NCBI GenBank assembly: GCA_905250125.1
Contig: CAJNOL010000656.1
Location: forward strand, 1 to 64,000
Direction of reading: 5' to 3'
DNA from: Rotaria sordida
Lineage: Eukaryota; Rotifera; Eurotatoria; Philodinida; Philodinidae
DNA: 64,000 nt
Both the position numbers and the translations under genes were made by a program. The notes beneath the pieces are model-generated. The model did no database searches and was not told the DNA's origin. It saw nothing but the letters and a program-made list of their open reading frames with translations. How positions within the stretch are numbered: position 1 is the first letter of the stretch; every line of letters begins with the position of its first letter. Of the stretch, positions 35,621 through 46,344 are shown piece after piece.

Positions 35621-37635
35621 TTAACGCATTAATAATCGTCGTAAATTATTTCGTGTTTTATTTGAAAAAATAGGTGATATAGAAGCTCGTTTACGCCATG
35701 GAGATTTTATTGGACCTATTGTTGTTTTACATGGACTTGATGGATGATAAGGTCCTGAACAATATTGACAAAAATTATTTTGACATAATGGATTTGTACA
35801 AATACTAAAAATAAAACAATCAAAAAATTATTTCAGACTAAAATATAGTTGAATTTTATTATCTATCAACAAATAATAAACTAATTAAGGCCACCCCCCC
35901 CCCTCCTCAAAAATCGATCTCAGCCCAGGAACATTCAAATGACATGAAAATTTCAGGATATGTTGGGGTTGGTGAGACATGGCTATGGTCAAATTTTCAG
36001 TCCTATAGCACGATGTTTAACCGAGATCTGCACCAAACAAGGGGCAAAAATAGCTCTTTAGTATCTCCAAGTTTTCTCTGTGGATCTTCATTGTAGACAT
36101 TTCATTTTTTTTTTTTGTTTGAAAGAGCATGTCAGAATGCAGCGATTCTCGTGGTCCTTTTTTTAAAGTCTTACTTTTTAGGGGAAAAAACCGGAGCGAA
36201 AATTCAATGACTCAAAAAACTTCTCTAAAAATTGCGCTGCTCCAATAGAGATGTTATCTTCTATGGTAATAAAAAAGCTTATTTTAAAAAAAGGCCCACG
36301 AGAGTCGCTAGCCCTGCACACAAACTTTCAAACAAAAAAAAAATGTTTGGTTTTATCTCTTACTGTGATGGAGTTCTGCTAGAGATACGTCGTTGAACTC
36401 ACGTTCTGAGAAAAACGAAAAATGATTTTTTTGTAAAAACCGCTTATTTTTCGAATAGCAGGTGACAAAAATCTTCCAGAATTTTCGGAAAAAAAGAGGT
36501 ATTGAGTAAAAGCTTTTGTCATTTATGAAAGAGCATTTGACGAGCTATATCCCCATGAGGTTATCTCAATTTCGACGAAAAGTGACTTTTTTGAGGGGGG
36601 GGGGGGTGGCCTTAAGTATATACCTTTTACATACTGATGATATGAAAAACTAAAAACGACAACTTGACTTATAACTCCTACGAAATCTTTCAACGCGATA
36701 TCGAACCGTAATATCAAATATCTTACAATAAAACATTTCTAAACGTTAGATTTCTACTAGTCTCATTGAATTCTGTTGATAAACAAAAAATATCCGTTCG
36801 GTTAGCATATTACAATTATTTGATAGAATGAAAAAGCATATCTAACTTTGTTTGTTTGTTTTTTTTTTTTTTGTAAAACATACCCATGCTGATCATTCAC
36901 ATCAACAATAGAAACAAAACCACAAAGTGGACAACGTTTAGGAATTGTTGGTCCATGTAAATATTTTAAATATCCATAGCGAAATGTCATTGTACTTGCA
37001 GTAAGATTAATATTATCTTCTGTTGATTGATTTTGAGATTGAATTCTATTTGTTTCTATATTTGTTATTTCAATATTAAATGGTATTGTTGATCTTGAAT
37101 GAATTGTATTTGTTATTGTTTGCATTGGTGTACTTGTTAATTTTTTATTTATTATTAATGATTGTTCAATAGTATTATTATTATTATTAAATAAATTTCG
37201 TTTAACATTTTTTGTTCGTTTACGTTGATAATAATTATTTAAAATAAAATTCCATTGTTTACATACATTTAAACAATAATATAAATCATTATTTGATAAA
37301 TTTTTTAATATATTATCAATTAAATGATATGTATTACGATAATATAATTGTGTTAATATATCAAAATATTTTCTTGTTGTTATATAATTTTCATAATCAA
37401 TTATTGAATGAAATTTTTGTTTTATAGGATTTATTGGAGATTGAATATTATATTCAGATATTGGAGAATCATATTGATTAAAAACAACAATAGATGGTGA
37501 TAAACGAGATGGAGATGTTAAATATGAAGATGATAATGTTAAATAACCTGAATCAAATCGATTATTAACAGACATAAGTGGATGAAGAAGATCATTTGAA
37601 CTATCATTATTTTCATCATTCATATAACTCGACAT
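35621..37635 (-). CDS. EMI1/EMI2-type APC/C inhibitor (FBXO5/FBXO43-like), 2 exons
   Basis: EMI proteins inhibit the anaphase-promoting complex using a zinc-binding region and a C-terminal RL tail. Exons 36884-37635 and 35621-35804 sum to 936 nt, giving 311 residues. An F-box-like helix pair lies at about 108-135 (NILKNLSNNDLYYCLNVCKQ). The zinc-binding region begins KRCPLCGFVSIVDV and continues in exon 2 as NPLCQNNFCQYCSGPYHPSSPC, a C-x2-C ... C-x4-C-x2-C-x4-H-x4-C arrangement as in vertebrate EMI1. The C-terminus reads NNLRRLLMR, close to the human KKNLRRL ending; the extra LMR is unusual. The N-terminal 105 residues are Ser/Asn-rich. I cannot decide between FBXO5 and FBXO43. The 1079-bp intron carries a TTAA-flanked element. 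Confidence 0.85.
35889..36611. mobile_element. TTAA-flanked non-autonomous element (piggyBac-type target)
   Basis: The element starts GGCCACCCCCCCCCC and ends with the inverse GGGGGGGGGGGTGGCC. It is bordered by TTAA at 35885-35888 and 36612-36615. A TTAA duplication is the mark of piggyBac-type insertion. The 723-bp interior has inverted similarity as well: AAAAAGGCCCACGAGAG (about 36286) against CTCGTGGTCCTTTTTT (about 36149). It has no transposase frame and lies in the EMI1-like gene's intron. A diverged relative of its left portion appears to lie at about 42640-42780 in SEPHS2 intron 5. Confidence 0.7.
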
Positions 37636-37665
37636 GTCTTTTATATTATCGAGTCAAAACAAAGT

Positions 37666-37667
37666 CT
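37666..37667 (-). other. Orphan 3' splice site before the EMI1-like ATG
   Basis: CTATCCTTTTTTTAG on the minus strand ends 29 nt upstream of the start codon at 37635. It is a candidate spliced-leader acceptor. Confidence 0.45.
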
Positions 37668-38714
37668 AAAAAAAGGATAGGAAGAATTTCATTTTTTAAA
37701 TAAAATTAATGAACTACAAATTTTTATAAATCGATGTCATGATCCGACAAAAAATGAATTTCAACTTGAAAGACCTTAAGGAGAATAACTTATTGAAAAT
37801 TCTGTTTTTTTTTCTAGATCATGGTATTCATTTAAAAACTACTTTAGTATCTTCGTAGCAATAAGCTAAGAATCTGAACTATTTTCAGAATAGTCATAGC
37901 TCATTCGCATGTAGTCTCAGTTCAAAAGTGATTTATCAGTTTCGGAGACTTCTCTCATGAGAATCTAGCAAAATAAACAATTAGTAGTTCTATAATTGTA
38001 CTTGAAGAAATCCGAAGTTTTGGAGAAATTAAATTGATTAAAGAACGATGAGATAGTATTTTCAAAATTTAACATTCTCATACCTTTCCTAGGATTTATT
38101 AGTTTAAACTCAAAATTTCAGAACTATGTATTAGCGAATTTTCAAGTCATACTACTATCATTCAATTTATTAGTGTACACTATGCCATGGTATTAAAATC
38201 ACTATAAACTTAGACGAAAAACTTAACAGCACTTATCGTAGGAAATGAATAATTCTGTACTCTTATTCTTTCATATGTCTTTATTAATGAGACTAAATAA
38301 TATGTAGGATATTGTGGATCTCATTATGTATCAAAAACTATACAACTGAACTTTTACCCGTAAGTTCAGGAAATATACTATGATAATCTTGCTATTTCTG
38401 TTAACTTTTATAAGAAATCAAATTTCTTATGAATACAAGGTCATTTTAAACAAAGATATGTTTACTATTACTTTTACTTCGCTCTTTGTCTTCTACAGAC
38501 AATGAGCCATCTGTTCATTAAATTCGATTAAATCTGAGAAAATATATTTAATAAAAAGATTTTATAATTTTCTTTATTTTTATCTAAATTTTTTGTATTA
38601 TATTTATATTATGTTTCTCTTTATACATTCATTATAGAGGATATTTAAAAAAATTTGATTGGTTATTCTTTGTCTATTACCTTGAGATTTGTCATTTTTA
38701 TATTTCATTCTTAT

Positions 38715-38716
38715 AG
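38715..38716 (+). other. Orphan 3' splice site before RMND5A ATG
   Basis: TTTTTATATTTCATTCTTATAG, ending at 38716, lies 24 nt before the start codon and is followed by a pure A run. It is a candidate spliced-leader acceptor. Confidence 0.4.
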
Positions 38717-38740
38717 AAAAAAAAAAAAAAAAAAAGGAAA

Positions 38741-41009
38741 ATGTCGACCACAAATAATATATTAAATCTTGTTGAAAAAGATGTTGATAAAGCAATTGAA
38801 TCTGTTCAAGAATATTATAATACAATTGAAACAAATATTGATAATGTTATTGAACAAATTCAAATAATACTTTCAAATTCAATTGATGATAAATTAATTC
38901 AAAATTCTATTCAAAATTTAATAAAACCATTAGCTAAACAATATAGTGATAAACATAAAGAATTACATGGTTCAATATCAAAAATAGGTAAAACAATTGA
39001 TAAATGTTTTCAATCAGATTTTGGTAATGTACCTATAATTGAATTATTTGATACAAAAGAAAAATTAAAATTAATTTATATGATTATATGTGAAGATTTA
39101 TATCGTCAAGGACGTATGTCAATAGCTGAAAAATTAATTGAAGAAACAAAATTAAATGATAATGAATTATTTAATATTGAAAAAAATTTTCTTGAAGAAA
39201 TAAATATGATTTTAGAAAATTTACGTGAAAAAAATCTTTTACTAGCTATTAATTGGTGTTTAAAACATAAAAATGAATTAAATAAAACAGGTAGTTTATT
39301 AGAATTTCATTTACATAAAATGCGTTTTATACAATTATTACAAATGGAAAATTTTGATGAAGCAAAAAATTATTTAACTAATTTAAGACAATATTTAATA
39401 TATAATGGACAATGTGAACAAGATGTTAATCATTTAATGGGTGCATTTGTTTTTGCACGAAGAGATTTATCACAATCACCATATAAATATTTACTTGAAC
39501 CACATCTTTGGTTACAATTATCAGAATTATTTATGCAACAAGCTTTTCAACAAATTGGTCTTGCACAAGATAGTCCACTTTATGTTGTCATGAAAATTGG
39601 TTTTCAATCTTTACCTGCTCTTATGAGGTAAACGAAAAAAAAAAAAAATAAGAATTTATTAATTTATAAAAATTGTGTTTTACGAGGGAAATTTTTCAGA
39701 TGTCTTCTTTCAATATGAATAACTTTTTTTGCTTATAGATACTGCATAGTGTTCTAATCAAAATCCTAAATTTTGAACAAAGTGTCTTTGAAAGCTAATC
39801 TAGTTGAATTCTTTAAAGTTTCAGATTAAAAATTAGAATTCTGATTAAAACTATGTAGTATCTATAAGCAGACAAAAAACATTGAAATCGAAAGAGGATG
39901 TTCGAAATGCTTTTCCAATGTCATATAATCCCTTTCGTGCTTTCGTTTCCGCTGACAAAAAAATTAATGTCACCAGAGGATAACGATAGCTGCTTTATCA
40001 CACTTGTAAATTCATTATTAGAAAAAGACAATTTCATGCAATTTACTATTTATTCGTATTCAAGACTTGTCTTTTGCTTTCTGTCTTATGATAATTCAAA
40101 GAGAATGGAAAATACTATAGATGACATGTGAAAGATTGTTACAATGACTAAAATATATCCTATCCTAGAGTTATATGATGATTAGTATGCATTGTTGTAA
40201 TCTGCAAAATAAAAAATTACTACTAGTGTAATTTTTTTATTCCTCTTCAATTATCATTGAACTATTAACGAAATAAATAGTTGGACTATTGAACTGAAAT
40301 AGCATGAAAGAAAATTATTAGCCAATGTGTATGTTTAGTATATAATTTCGTGTTATGTCAATGACATCATCGTATATATATATTTCAACTAAATTTTCTT
40401 TCGTCTTGTTGTTTATCTTAAATATGTACTGGTTTTCTTTTTCTACTAATAATGTTCGTTATATTCTTTCTTTCTTCCTATGCTAGTATATATATATATA
40501 TATCAACCCCTCGATTAAAGAAAAAAACAAATTAAAATGTCTTTACCATTATTTATATTTGTTATGATAATATGAAGTTTGAAAAATTTTCGTTCGTTAT
40601 ATTCAAGAAATTAAGATTGGATATTATGTTGGTTTTTTTTTTTTTGTTAATTTATAGTATAGTAAATGCTATGCAAAATACACAAGTATGTCATATATTA
40701 TCAAAAGATGAATTACCAATTGAAATTGATGTTGGTTCAGAACATCGATATCATAGTGTATTTGCTTGTCCAATTCTTCGACAACAAACAACTGATCAAA
40801 ATCCTCCAATGAAACTTGTTTGTGGTCATGTTATATCAAAAGATGCACTCAATAAATTATCTACACAAAATAAACTTAAATGTCCATATTGTCCTATTGG
40901 TAAATTTTTTAATAAAAAAAAAAAAAAAATAATAATAAATATATATTATTTTTTGAATTTTTATTTTCTAGAACAAAGTCCATCCGATGCTCGACAACTT
41001 TTTTTTTGA
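38741..41009 (+). CDS. RMND5A: E3 ubiquitin-protein ligase RMND5A (CTLH/GID complex), 3 exons
   Basis: RMND5A (yeast Gid2/Rmd5) and MAEA form the catalytic RING pair of the CTLH ubiquitin ligase. Exons 38741-39627, 40658-40899 and 40972-41009 sum to 1167 nt, giving 388 residues (human 391). LisH and CTLH helices occupy the middle ([18 protein letters not shown], then [16 protein letters not shown]). The atypical RING follows: [51 protein letters not shown]; human ends [22 protein letters not shown] before the RING is nearly identical to human. The last exon is only 38 nt. Intron 1 (1030 bp) contains a small palindrome. The stop lies 160 bp before the SEPHS2 ATG on the same strand. Confidence 0.96.
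39723..39879. repeat. Small foldback element in RMND5A intron 1
   Basis: GCTTATAGATACTGCATAGT on the left and ACTATGTAGTATCTATAAGC on the right pair with two mismatches; inner AATCAAAATC... segments pair more weakly. It is non-coding. Confidence 0.65.
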
Positions 41010-41152
41010 ACAAAATAAACCGGTTATTATTATTATTTTTTTTTTTTTTGTATAATAATGCATTTTATTTTTCTTGTTTGTGTCAATAATGAAGATCAGT
41101 CGTTTATCTTTGTTTTTGCTTTTTAAAATATGTACAATTTTAATGATATTCT

Positions 41153-41154
41153 AG
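41153..41154 (+). other. Orphan 3' splice site before SEPHS2 ATG
   Basis: TTTTAATGATATTCTAG ends 15 nt upstream of the SEPHS2 start codon and 145 nt after the RMND5A stop. This is the second close same-strand pair in the window with an acceptor in the gap, as expected of an operon resolved by trans-splicing. Confidence 0.55.
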
Positions 41155-41169
41155 ATAAAAACAAAAATC

Positions 41170-44100
41170 ATGTATAGAAAATATTTTGATCCATTGGATT
41201 ATAATTTATCGGCTGATTTTCGTTTAACGAAATTATCCGATCTTAAAGGTTGAGGATGTAAAGTTCCTCGAGATGTGCTCCACCGGCTGCTCGAGGGACT
41301 TCAAACAGCCGATAAAAACGGCTATGGTGATGGACAACATCACCAAGGACTCATACCTGAGTCCAAACCAACACCGGTGGTCGGTATGTAAATCAAAACA
41401 TTTAATAAAAAAGAAAAAAAAGAGATTTTTCCGAGAATAATTCATAGGAATTGGTCTTGATTCATGTGTTATTCCAATACGTCATGGAGGACTTTTTCTG
41501 GTACAATCAACTGCTTTTTTCTATCCATTAGTCGATGATCCATATGTAATGGTAAGTATTTAAAAAAAAAAAACAAGACAAAAAACAGATTCGATAAATT
41601 GAAAATATTTAAGGGAAAAATTGCATGTGCAAATGTATTAAGTGATGTTTATGCAATGGGAGCTGTTGAAGTTGATAATATGTTAATGTTATTAAGTACA
41701 AGTAATAAAATGACTGACAAAGAACGAGATATAATAATGCCATTGATTCTTCAAGGATTTAAAGTAAAAAAAAAAACACGTTCTGTTTAAAAAAATCGAA
41801 TTTTTTCAAAAATTTTATTTAATAGGAATGTGCTGAAGAAGCAGGTACAACTGTACAAGGTGGTCAAACGGTAATTAATCCATGGTTAATTGTTGGTGGT
41901 GTTGCAACTGCTGTATGTACACAAAATGAAATCATCATACCAGAAAATGCTATTGTTGGTGATGTATTAGTATTAACAAAACCATTAGGCACACAAGTTT
42001 GTTTTGATTTTATATTAAAATAAAAAAGAAATTTTTGTTTTTTTGTTTTGATTAATTAAAGGTTGCAGTAAATGCTCATCAATGGCTTGAAAATCCTGAT
42101 CGATGGAATCGTATTAAATCTGTTATAACCGAAGATGATGTTCGTAAAGCATATCAACGTGCAATGAATTCAATGGCAAGATTAAATAAAATTGGTATGT
42201 TTTATTTAACGAAGAAAATAATTTGAATGGTTCATCGAGATGTATGCATCATGTAGATCTAAAAGAATTCGAGTTTTTAGTTTATCGTTATGTAGATACT
42301 GCAAATTTACGGTAGTTTTTCAAATGAATGCCATAATGATCTTGAGGTAAACTGAATTTCGACTTGAAACTTTGCATAGAGCTGGGCCTTAGTCATAATA
42401 GTTTATTATGAAAGTTTCAAGTCTTTTAACTTGCTTCTATTCTGAAATAAGAACATGGAATCTACCGTTATGTGAAGGACACGCTTTTATATTAGCTATA
42501 TCTTAAGATAGGAACAATAACAAGATCTGAACTACTAATAAAAAACTATTCTTTATTGTTCATTTGGTTCTACATAATGCACATAGTTTTGACTCAAAAA
42601 TGATTAATTAGTTGAGAGACTTACCTTGTAAGGCGCCTCACCGCACTTTCAAAAAATCGATTTTAGGCCAGATACATTCTAACCATATAGAATTTTCACT
42701 TCTATACCATGACGTTTTCATGAAATATTTATCAAACAAGAGCCAACAATAGCTTTTTTTGTGATAATCGAAAAATCCTCCGTGAGATCCTTCACATTGT
42801 CCTTTTTTTCTAAATTCATGTGAAGAAAACAGACGATTAGTTCAATAAAGCTAAAAACAACAGGTTATCTACTTGTATAAGTAGATTATTATATTATAAT
42901 AAAAAAGTTTAATTCAAAAAACGGATACTGTAGCTTCACATAATTCGCTTTGAGACCAAAAAATTCGATCGGTTACAATGTAGATCCTCCGAAAATTCTG
43001 GGATGCATGATCAGAAAAGCATAAACAGTAAAAAAAAATGCACACTTCCTACAGGCATAACAGACACCTAAATAACGTCTCTCTTCTGCCATACACTGTG
43101 ACAAATATCTCATAGTATAGTTATTTCCTTATGATGGGCATACTCGCGAGACTAATCTAATGTGAAATTAGTATGAAACATGACTAAATTTAAGATAACC
43201 TACTGCGCGAAAGTCTTGGCACAAAATGTTTGTTCAATTTTCTACTCTTTAACCTTCACTAAAGCAAATGGAAAGTAGTTAGTTAGAATTAGAATTTCAC
43301 GCTTTGTATAAATATAGATTCAGAATTATTTTCTGACTTAAGAATGATTAAGTAGGAGCAAATAATTGGATGACGCGACAAAAAGACATCTGTGCAAAAG
43401 ATAAAGTTATGATGTTTTGACATAAACTTTTGCTCATTTTTTAAATAATAAGATGCCATTGAAAAGTATTAAGAGTAGTCAATCTGAGTCAGAATTTTAC
43501 GCTCTTTCTAAATATATTGTCAGAATTGTTTTCTGACTTAAAACTATTTAACTATGAACACATAATTGACAAAATAAGCTGCTGTTTTGCATTAAATAAA
43601 ATAATTAACTTCACTAGATGTTATTTTCGTACAGTTTTAAATCTATATTATTGCATAGAGCATTTTGTTTTCTATAAAATCGTGGATTGCAATAAGTTTC
43701 AGCTCCAAAAGCTCAAAGGCTATAAGGATAATTTAACAAGCCATTTTCTACATAACATGGTATATCGTCCAAAACCGTTGTTTTGTGAATATTGTTTAAC
43801 AGATTTTGAGCTATCGTTATGATATTAAAAAAACAGAATAAACTGAACATTTAGTAGAGCAAGCTTCGCTCTATAAACTGATATGTAAAATAATTTTTTT
43901 ATCATTTGTATTGAGGCAGTGTCAATCGAGATATGAAAAACTGTGTACAGACGCCTCTTTTTGGACTATCCAATTATTTGTTCCTACTTAATCACTCTTA
44001 AGTCAGAAAATAATTCTGAGCATATATTTATACAAAGCATGAAATTCTGGTTCTAACTAACTATTTTCCATTTTCTTTAGTGAAGGTTAAAGAGTAGAAA

Positions 44101-44827
44101 ATTGAACAAATATTTTGTGCCAAGACTTTCGCACAATAGGTTAGTTGTTCTTTTCTTTTGTTTCATACTGATTGAAACATGTATGTGATTAACATCTTCC
44201 ATCATTGACAGACATTAACAGTAGGTGATAATTGCATAAGTCGAAACATGTTGATGAATTTTCTCTTTTATAATAACAATAGCTCCATTGTATTTGAAAT
44301 ATTACTCCTGCTGAGATCGCACTAACAGTTGTCAAAAACAAAAATACTTTTTTTTTCTAAATTTTTATGTAGTTTGATGATATTTGTAATAATATGATTT
44401 AATTATAATTAAATATTTTCTTTTTTAAGGTGCATCTCTTATGCATAAATATAATGCACATGCATGTACAGATGTAACTGGTTTTGGTCTATTAGGTCAT
44501 GCTCAAAATTTAGCTAAACATCAAAAACATGATGTTTCATTTGTTATACATAATTTACCAATAATAGCTAAAATGGCAACAATAAGTAAAGCTTGTGGTA
44601 ATGCATTTGGTTTATTACAAGGTACAAGTGCTGAAACATCAGGTGGTTTACTTGTGGTTTTACCACGTGAACAAGCAGCAGCTTATTGTAAAGATATTCA
44701 AGCACAAGAAGGTTATCAAGCATGGATTATTGGTGTAGTAGAAAAAGGTGGTCGAACAGCAAAAATTATTGATAAACCAAGAATTATTGAAGTACCAGCA
44801 AAAGATACTGAAGGTGAATTATGGTAA
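41170..44827 (+). CDS. SEPHS2: Selenophosphate synthetase 2, a UGA-encoded selenoprotein, 6 exons
   Basis: Makes selenophosphate, the selenium donor for selenocysteine tRNA, from selenide and ATP. Exons 41170-41383, 41448-41551, 41614-41763, 41826-41996, 42062-42194 and 44430-44827 sum to 1170 nt, giving 389 residues including one Sec. The active-site segment reads [16 protein letters not shown]; the UGA at 41251-41253 is codon 28, exactly where SEPHS2 carries Sec and SEPHS1 carries Thr. The catalytic Lys is residue 31. Downstream [83 protein letters not shown] and [19 protein letters not shown] are diagnostic. A hairpin follows the UGA and a SECIS lies in the 3' UTR, so the stop is a recoded codon, not a lesion. 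Intron 5 is 2235 bp and repeat-filled. Confidence 0.96.
41251..41253 (+). promoter_or_regulatory. In-frame UGA selenocysteine codon
   Basis: Codon 28 of SEPHS2, in the context GGT-TGA-GGA-TGT. It occupies the catalytic position of selenophosphate synthetases and is followed by more than 360 codons of conserved reading frame. Confidence 0.93.
41261..41301 (+). promoter_or_regulatory. Recoding hairpin just 3' of the UGA
   Basis: AAGTTCCTCGAG (41261-41272) pairs with CTCGAGGGACTT (41290-41301): 12 bp, one of them a U-G pair, with a 17-nt loop, starting 8 nt after the UGA. Position and stability match the selenocysteine redefinition / readthrough elements described for selenophosphate synthetase genes. 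It lies within coding sequence. Confidence 0.7.
43197..44142. repeat. Foldback element in SEPHS2 intron 5
   Basis: AACCTACTGCGCGAAAGTC at the left pairs with GACTTTCGCACAATAGGTT at the right. The arms run about 175 bp (43197-43375, 43965-44142) and share GAATTATTTTCTGACTTAAG. A third, direct copy of the inner arm lies near 43480-43570. It is non-coding; the 101-residue frame at 43517-43822 is inside the repeat. Confidence 0.7.
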
Positions 44828-44904
44828 ATTCAAATAAAAGAAAATGTTTTTGTGTATTGTTTGTTTTTTTGTCTTTTTGTTCAATTTATTGTTTTTCTTT
44901 ATAA

Positions 44905-44985
44905 GAAGGATTTTTTATGAAGTATTAATAATGAAAACTTCAGAATCTATTCTGTTGTAGTTATTAATCTGATTGTTCCTATAAT
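44905..44985 (+). ncRNA. SECIS element in the SEPHS2 3' UTR
   Basis: It starts 77 nt after the SEPHS2 stop. The conserved core ATGA (44917-44920) faces TGAT (44970-44973), giving the tandem G-A quartet. The helix above it is formed by TTAATAA (44924-44930) and TTATTAA (44961-44967), perfectly complementary. The unpaired AAAA lies at 44934-44937. An upper mini-stem CAGAAT-CT-ATTCTG (44941-44954) gives the extra apical helix of form 2. A weak basal stem AGGA/TCCT lies below. It recruits SBP2 and the Sec elongation factor. Confidence 0.88.
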
Positions 44986-46172
44986 ATTTGTAAAGATTAA
45001 CATAAATTGATACATTTTCTTTATTTGTGTATTGTATAATGTTGTGAAAAAAATAAAATAAAATCTTTAAAAAAGATTCAAATAGAAAAATTTTATAAAA
45101 TTAATTTACAAAGATTTTCAATGACATGTTCATCTATAAAAATCTATCGGATATGAATTACTTAGAGAACATATGAAAAGTAGTGGCGGAGATATTTTAA
45201 TTGCTTATAAAAAGTTTAAGAGAATTTCTCTTTTCGAGACTTCTCTGGAACGACTCGACGAAAAATTATGAAATTTTCAAAGCAGACAAGCCTCGATAAG
45301 TAGAGCAAAAGTTGTCATAGACTCAAAATTTCTACATGCTTTCTTCACAGAAATATGAAGGTTGCAAAAGCCAAAAATTGTCAGAAGTTCCTTCCTCGTA
45401 AAACTCTAAACTTCATTTTTTTTAATGACAACTAGCATCAAACTGGAGTGCATGTTCCTTTTTGTCTTTCCAAAAATATCGTTCTTAGGACTCAGAAGAT
45501 GCTGTTGAAAAAACGTATTTTGTTTTCAATGGTACTAATTTTTTAAAGGCTACTCAATGCCGTAGAAACAACATTTGGAAGAGAAGATAAATGTGCAGTC
45601 TAACTTGGTTAAAAATATTTGAGTCTGATCGGGCGTACTATGTGGGAAAAAAGGACGGCAAACTTCAGTTTTTCTGTTCAAAAATTGCTTTTGAGAATAA
45701 CAAAAAACATATTTTCCTGTATGTATCAGAACGTTTTTTCTTCAACTAAAGTGATCAAAAACTGATTCTATTCGGTGGTGTTAAAAGTCTATGATTCATG
45801 CTCTCAATATCTTTCGAATAGAAAATAATCACCATCATTAGGAGAAGTTTGCATAAAAATGATAATTGTAATGCAAGTTTTTATGCTAAAGATTCCGAGA
45901 GTTGGGTTCAATAAAGGTACTAACGAATAACGAAGAGTTCTCATTTATATGGCATCTGACAGATGAGATTTGAAAGCTATATTAGCAATGAAAAATTGAA
46001 AATTGAAAAAATTTTGATTTTAACATTCGAAAGGGAAGAGGGATCCCTTATAAAGAAAGTTTTTCTCTATGTGATCTGATAGTAAAAACAATGCTCTGCA
46101 TTTTCATTATATTTGATCATTCTTCAATAAAACGTCTCATAGTGGACAATTCACAGTACGATGAAATGATTT

Positions 46173-46317
46173 TTACTGGAACTGAACTTCTCTATAGTGA
46201 ATATTTTGCAAAAGTTCCAATGGTGTCCATGATAGTTTAGAAAAGACCTATGCTTCTTATAGTGCCTATTTTTGAAAAGTTCAAAGACCGTTCGTTATAG
46301 AGAGGTTATGCTGGAAT
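46173..46317. repeat. Small TIR element with pogo/Tigger-like ends
   Basis: The left end contains ACTTCTCTATAGTGAATA and the right end in reverse complement ACCTCTCTATAACGAACG. The ACCTCTCTATAACGAA string is characteristic of pogo/Tigger-type mariner relatives. It is about 145 bp and non-autonomous. Confidence 0.5.
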
Positions 46318-46344
46318 AAAATTTCGATAAGAGCTGTTTATTAT

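Larger units (their letters stand above)
37636..38740. other. Divergent intergenic region EMI1-like / RMND5A
   Basis: An 1.1 kb shared upstream region of two divergent genes. It is AT-rich with no exon or clear repeat. The orphan 3' splice sites at 37666 (-) and 38716 (+) mark the probable mature 5' ends. Confidence 0.5.

Noticed and set aside
41170-41253. SEPHS2 as a pseudogene because of the TGA at codon 28
   Set aside because: The stop is exactly at the catalytic Sec position, the rest of the gene is intact over six exons, and a SECIS follows in the 3' UTR.
43517-43822. 101-residue frame in SEPHS2 intron 5
   Set aside because: It lies inside a foldback element whose arm copies explain the sequence; composition is as in the repeat.
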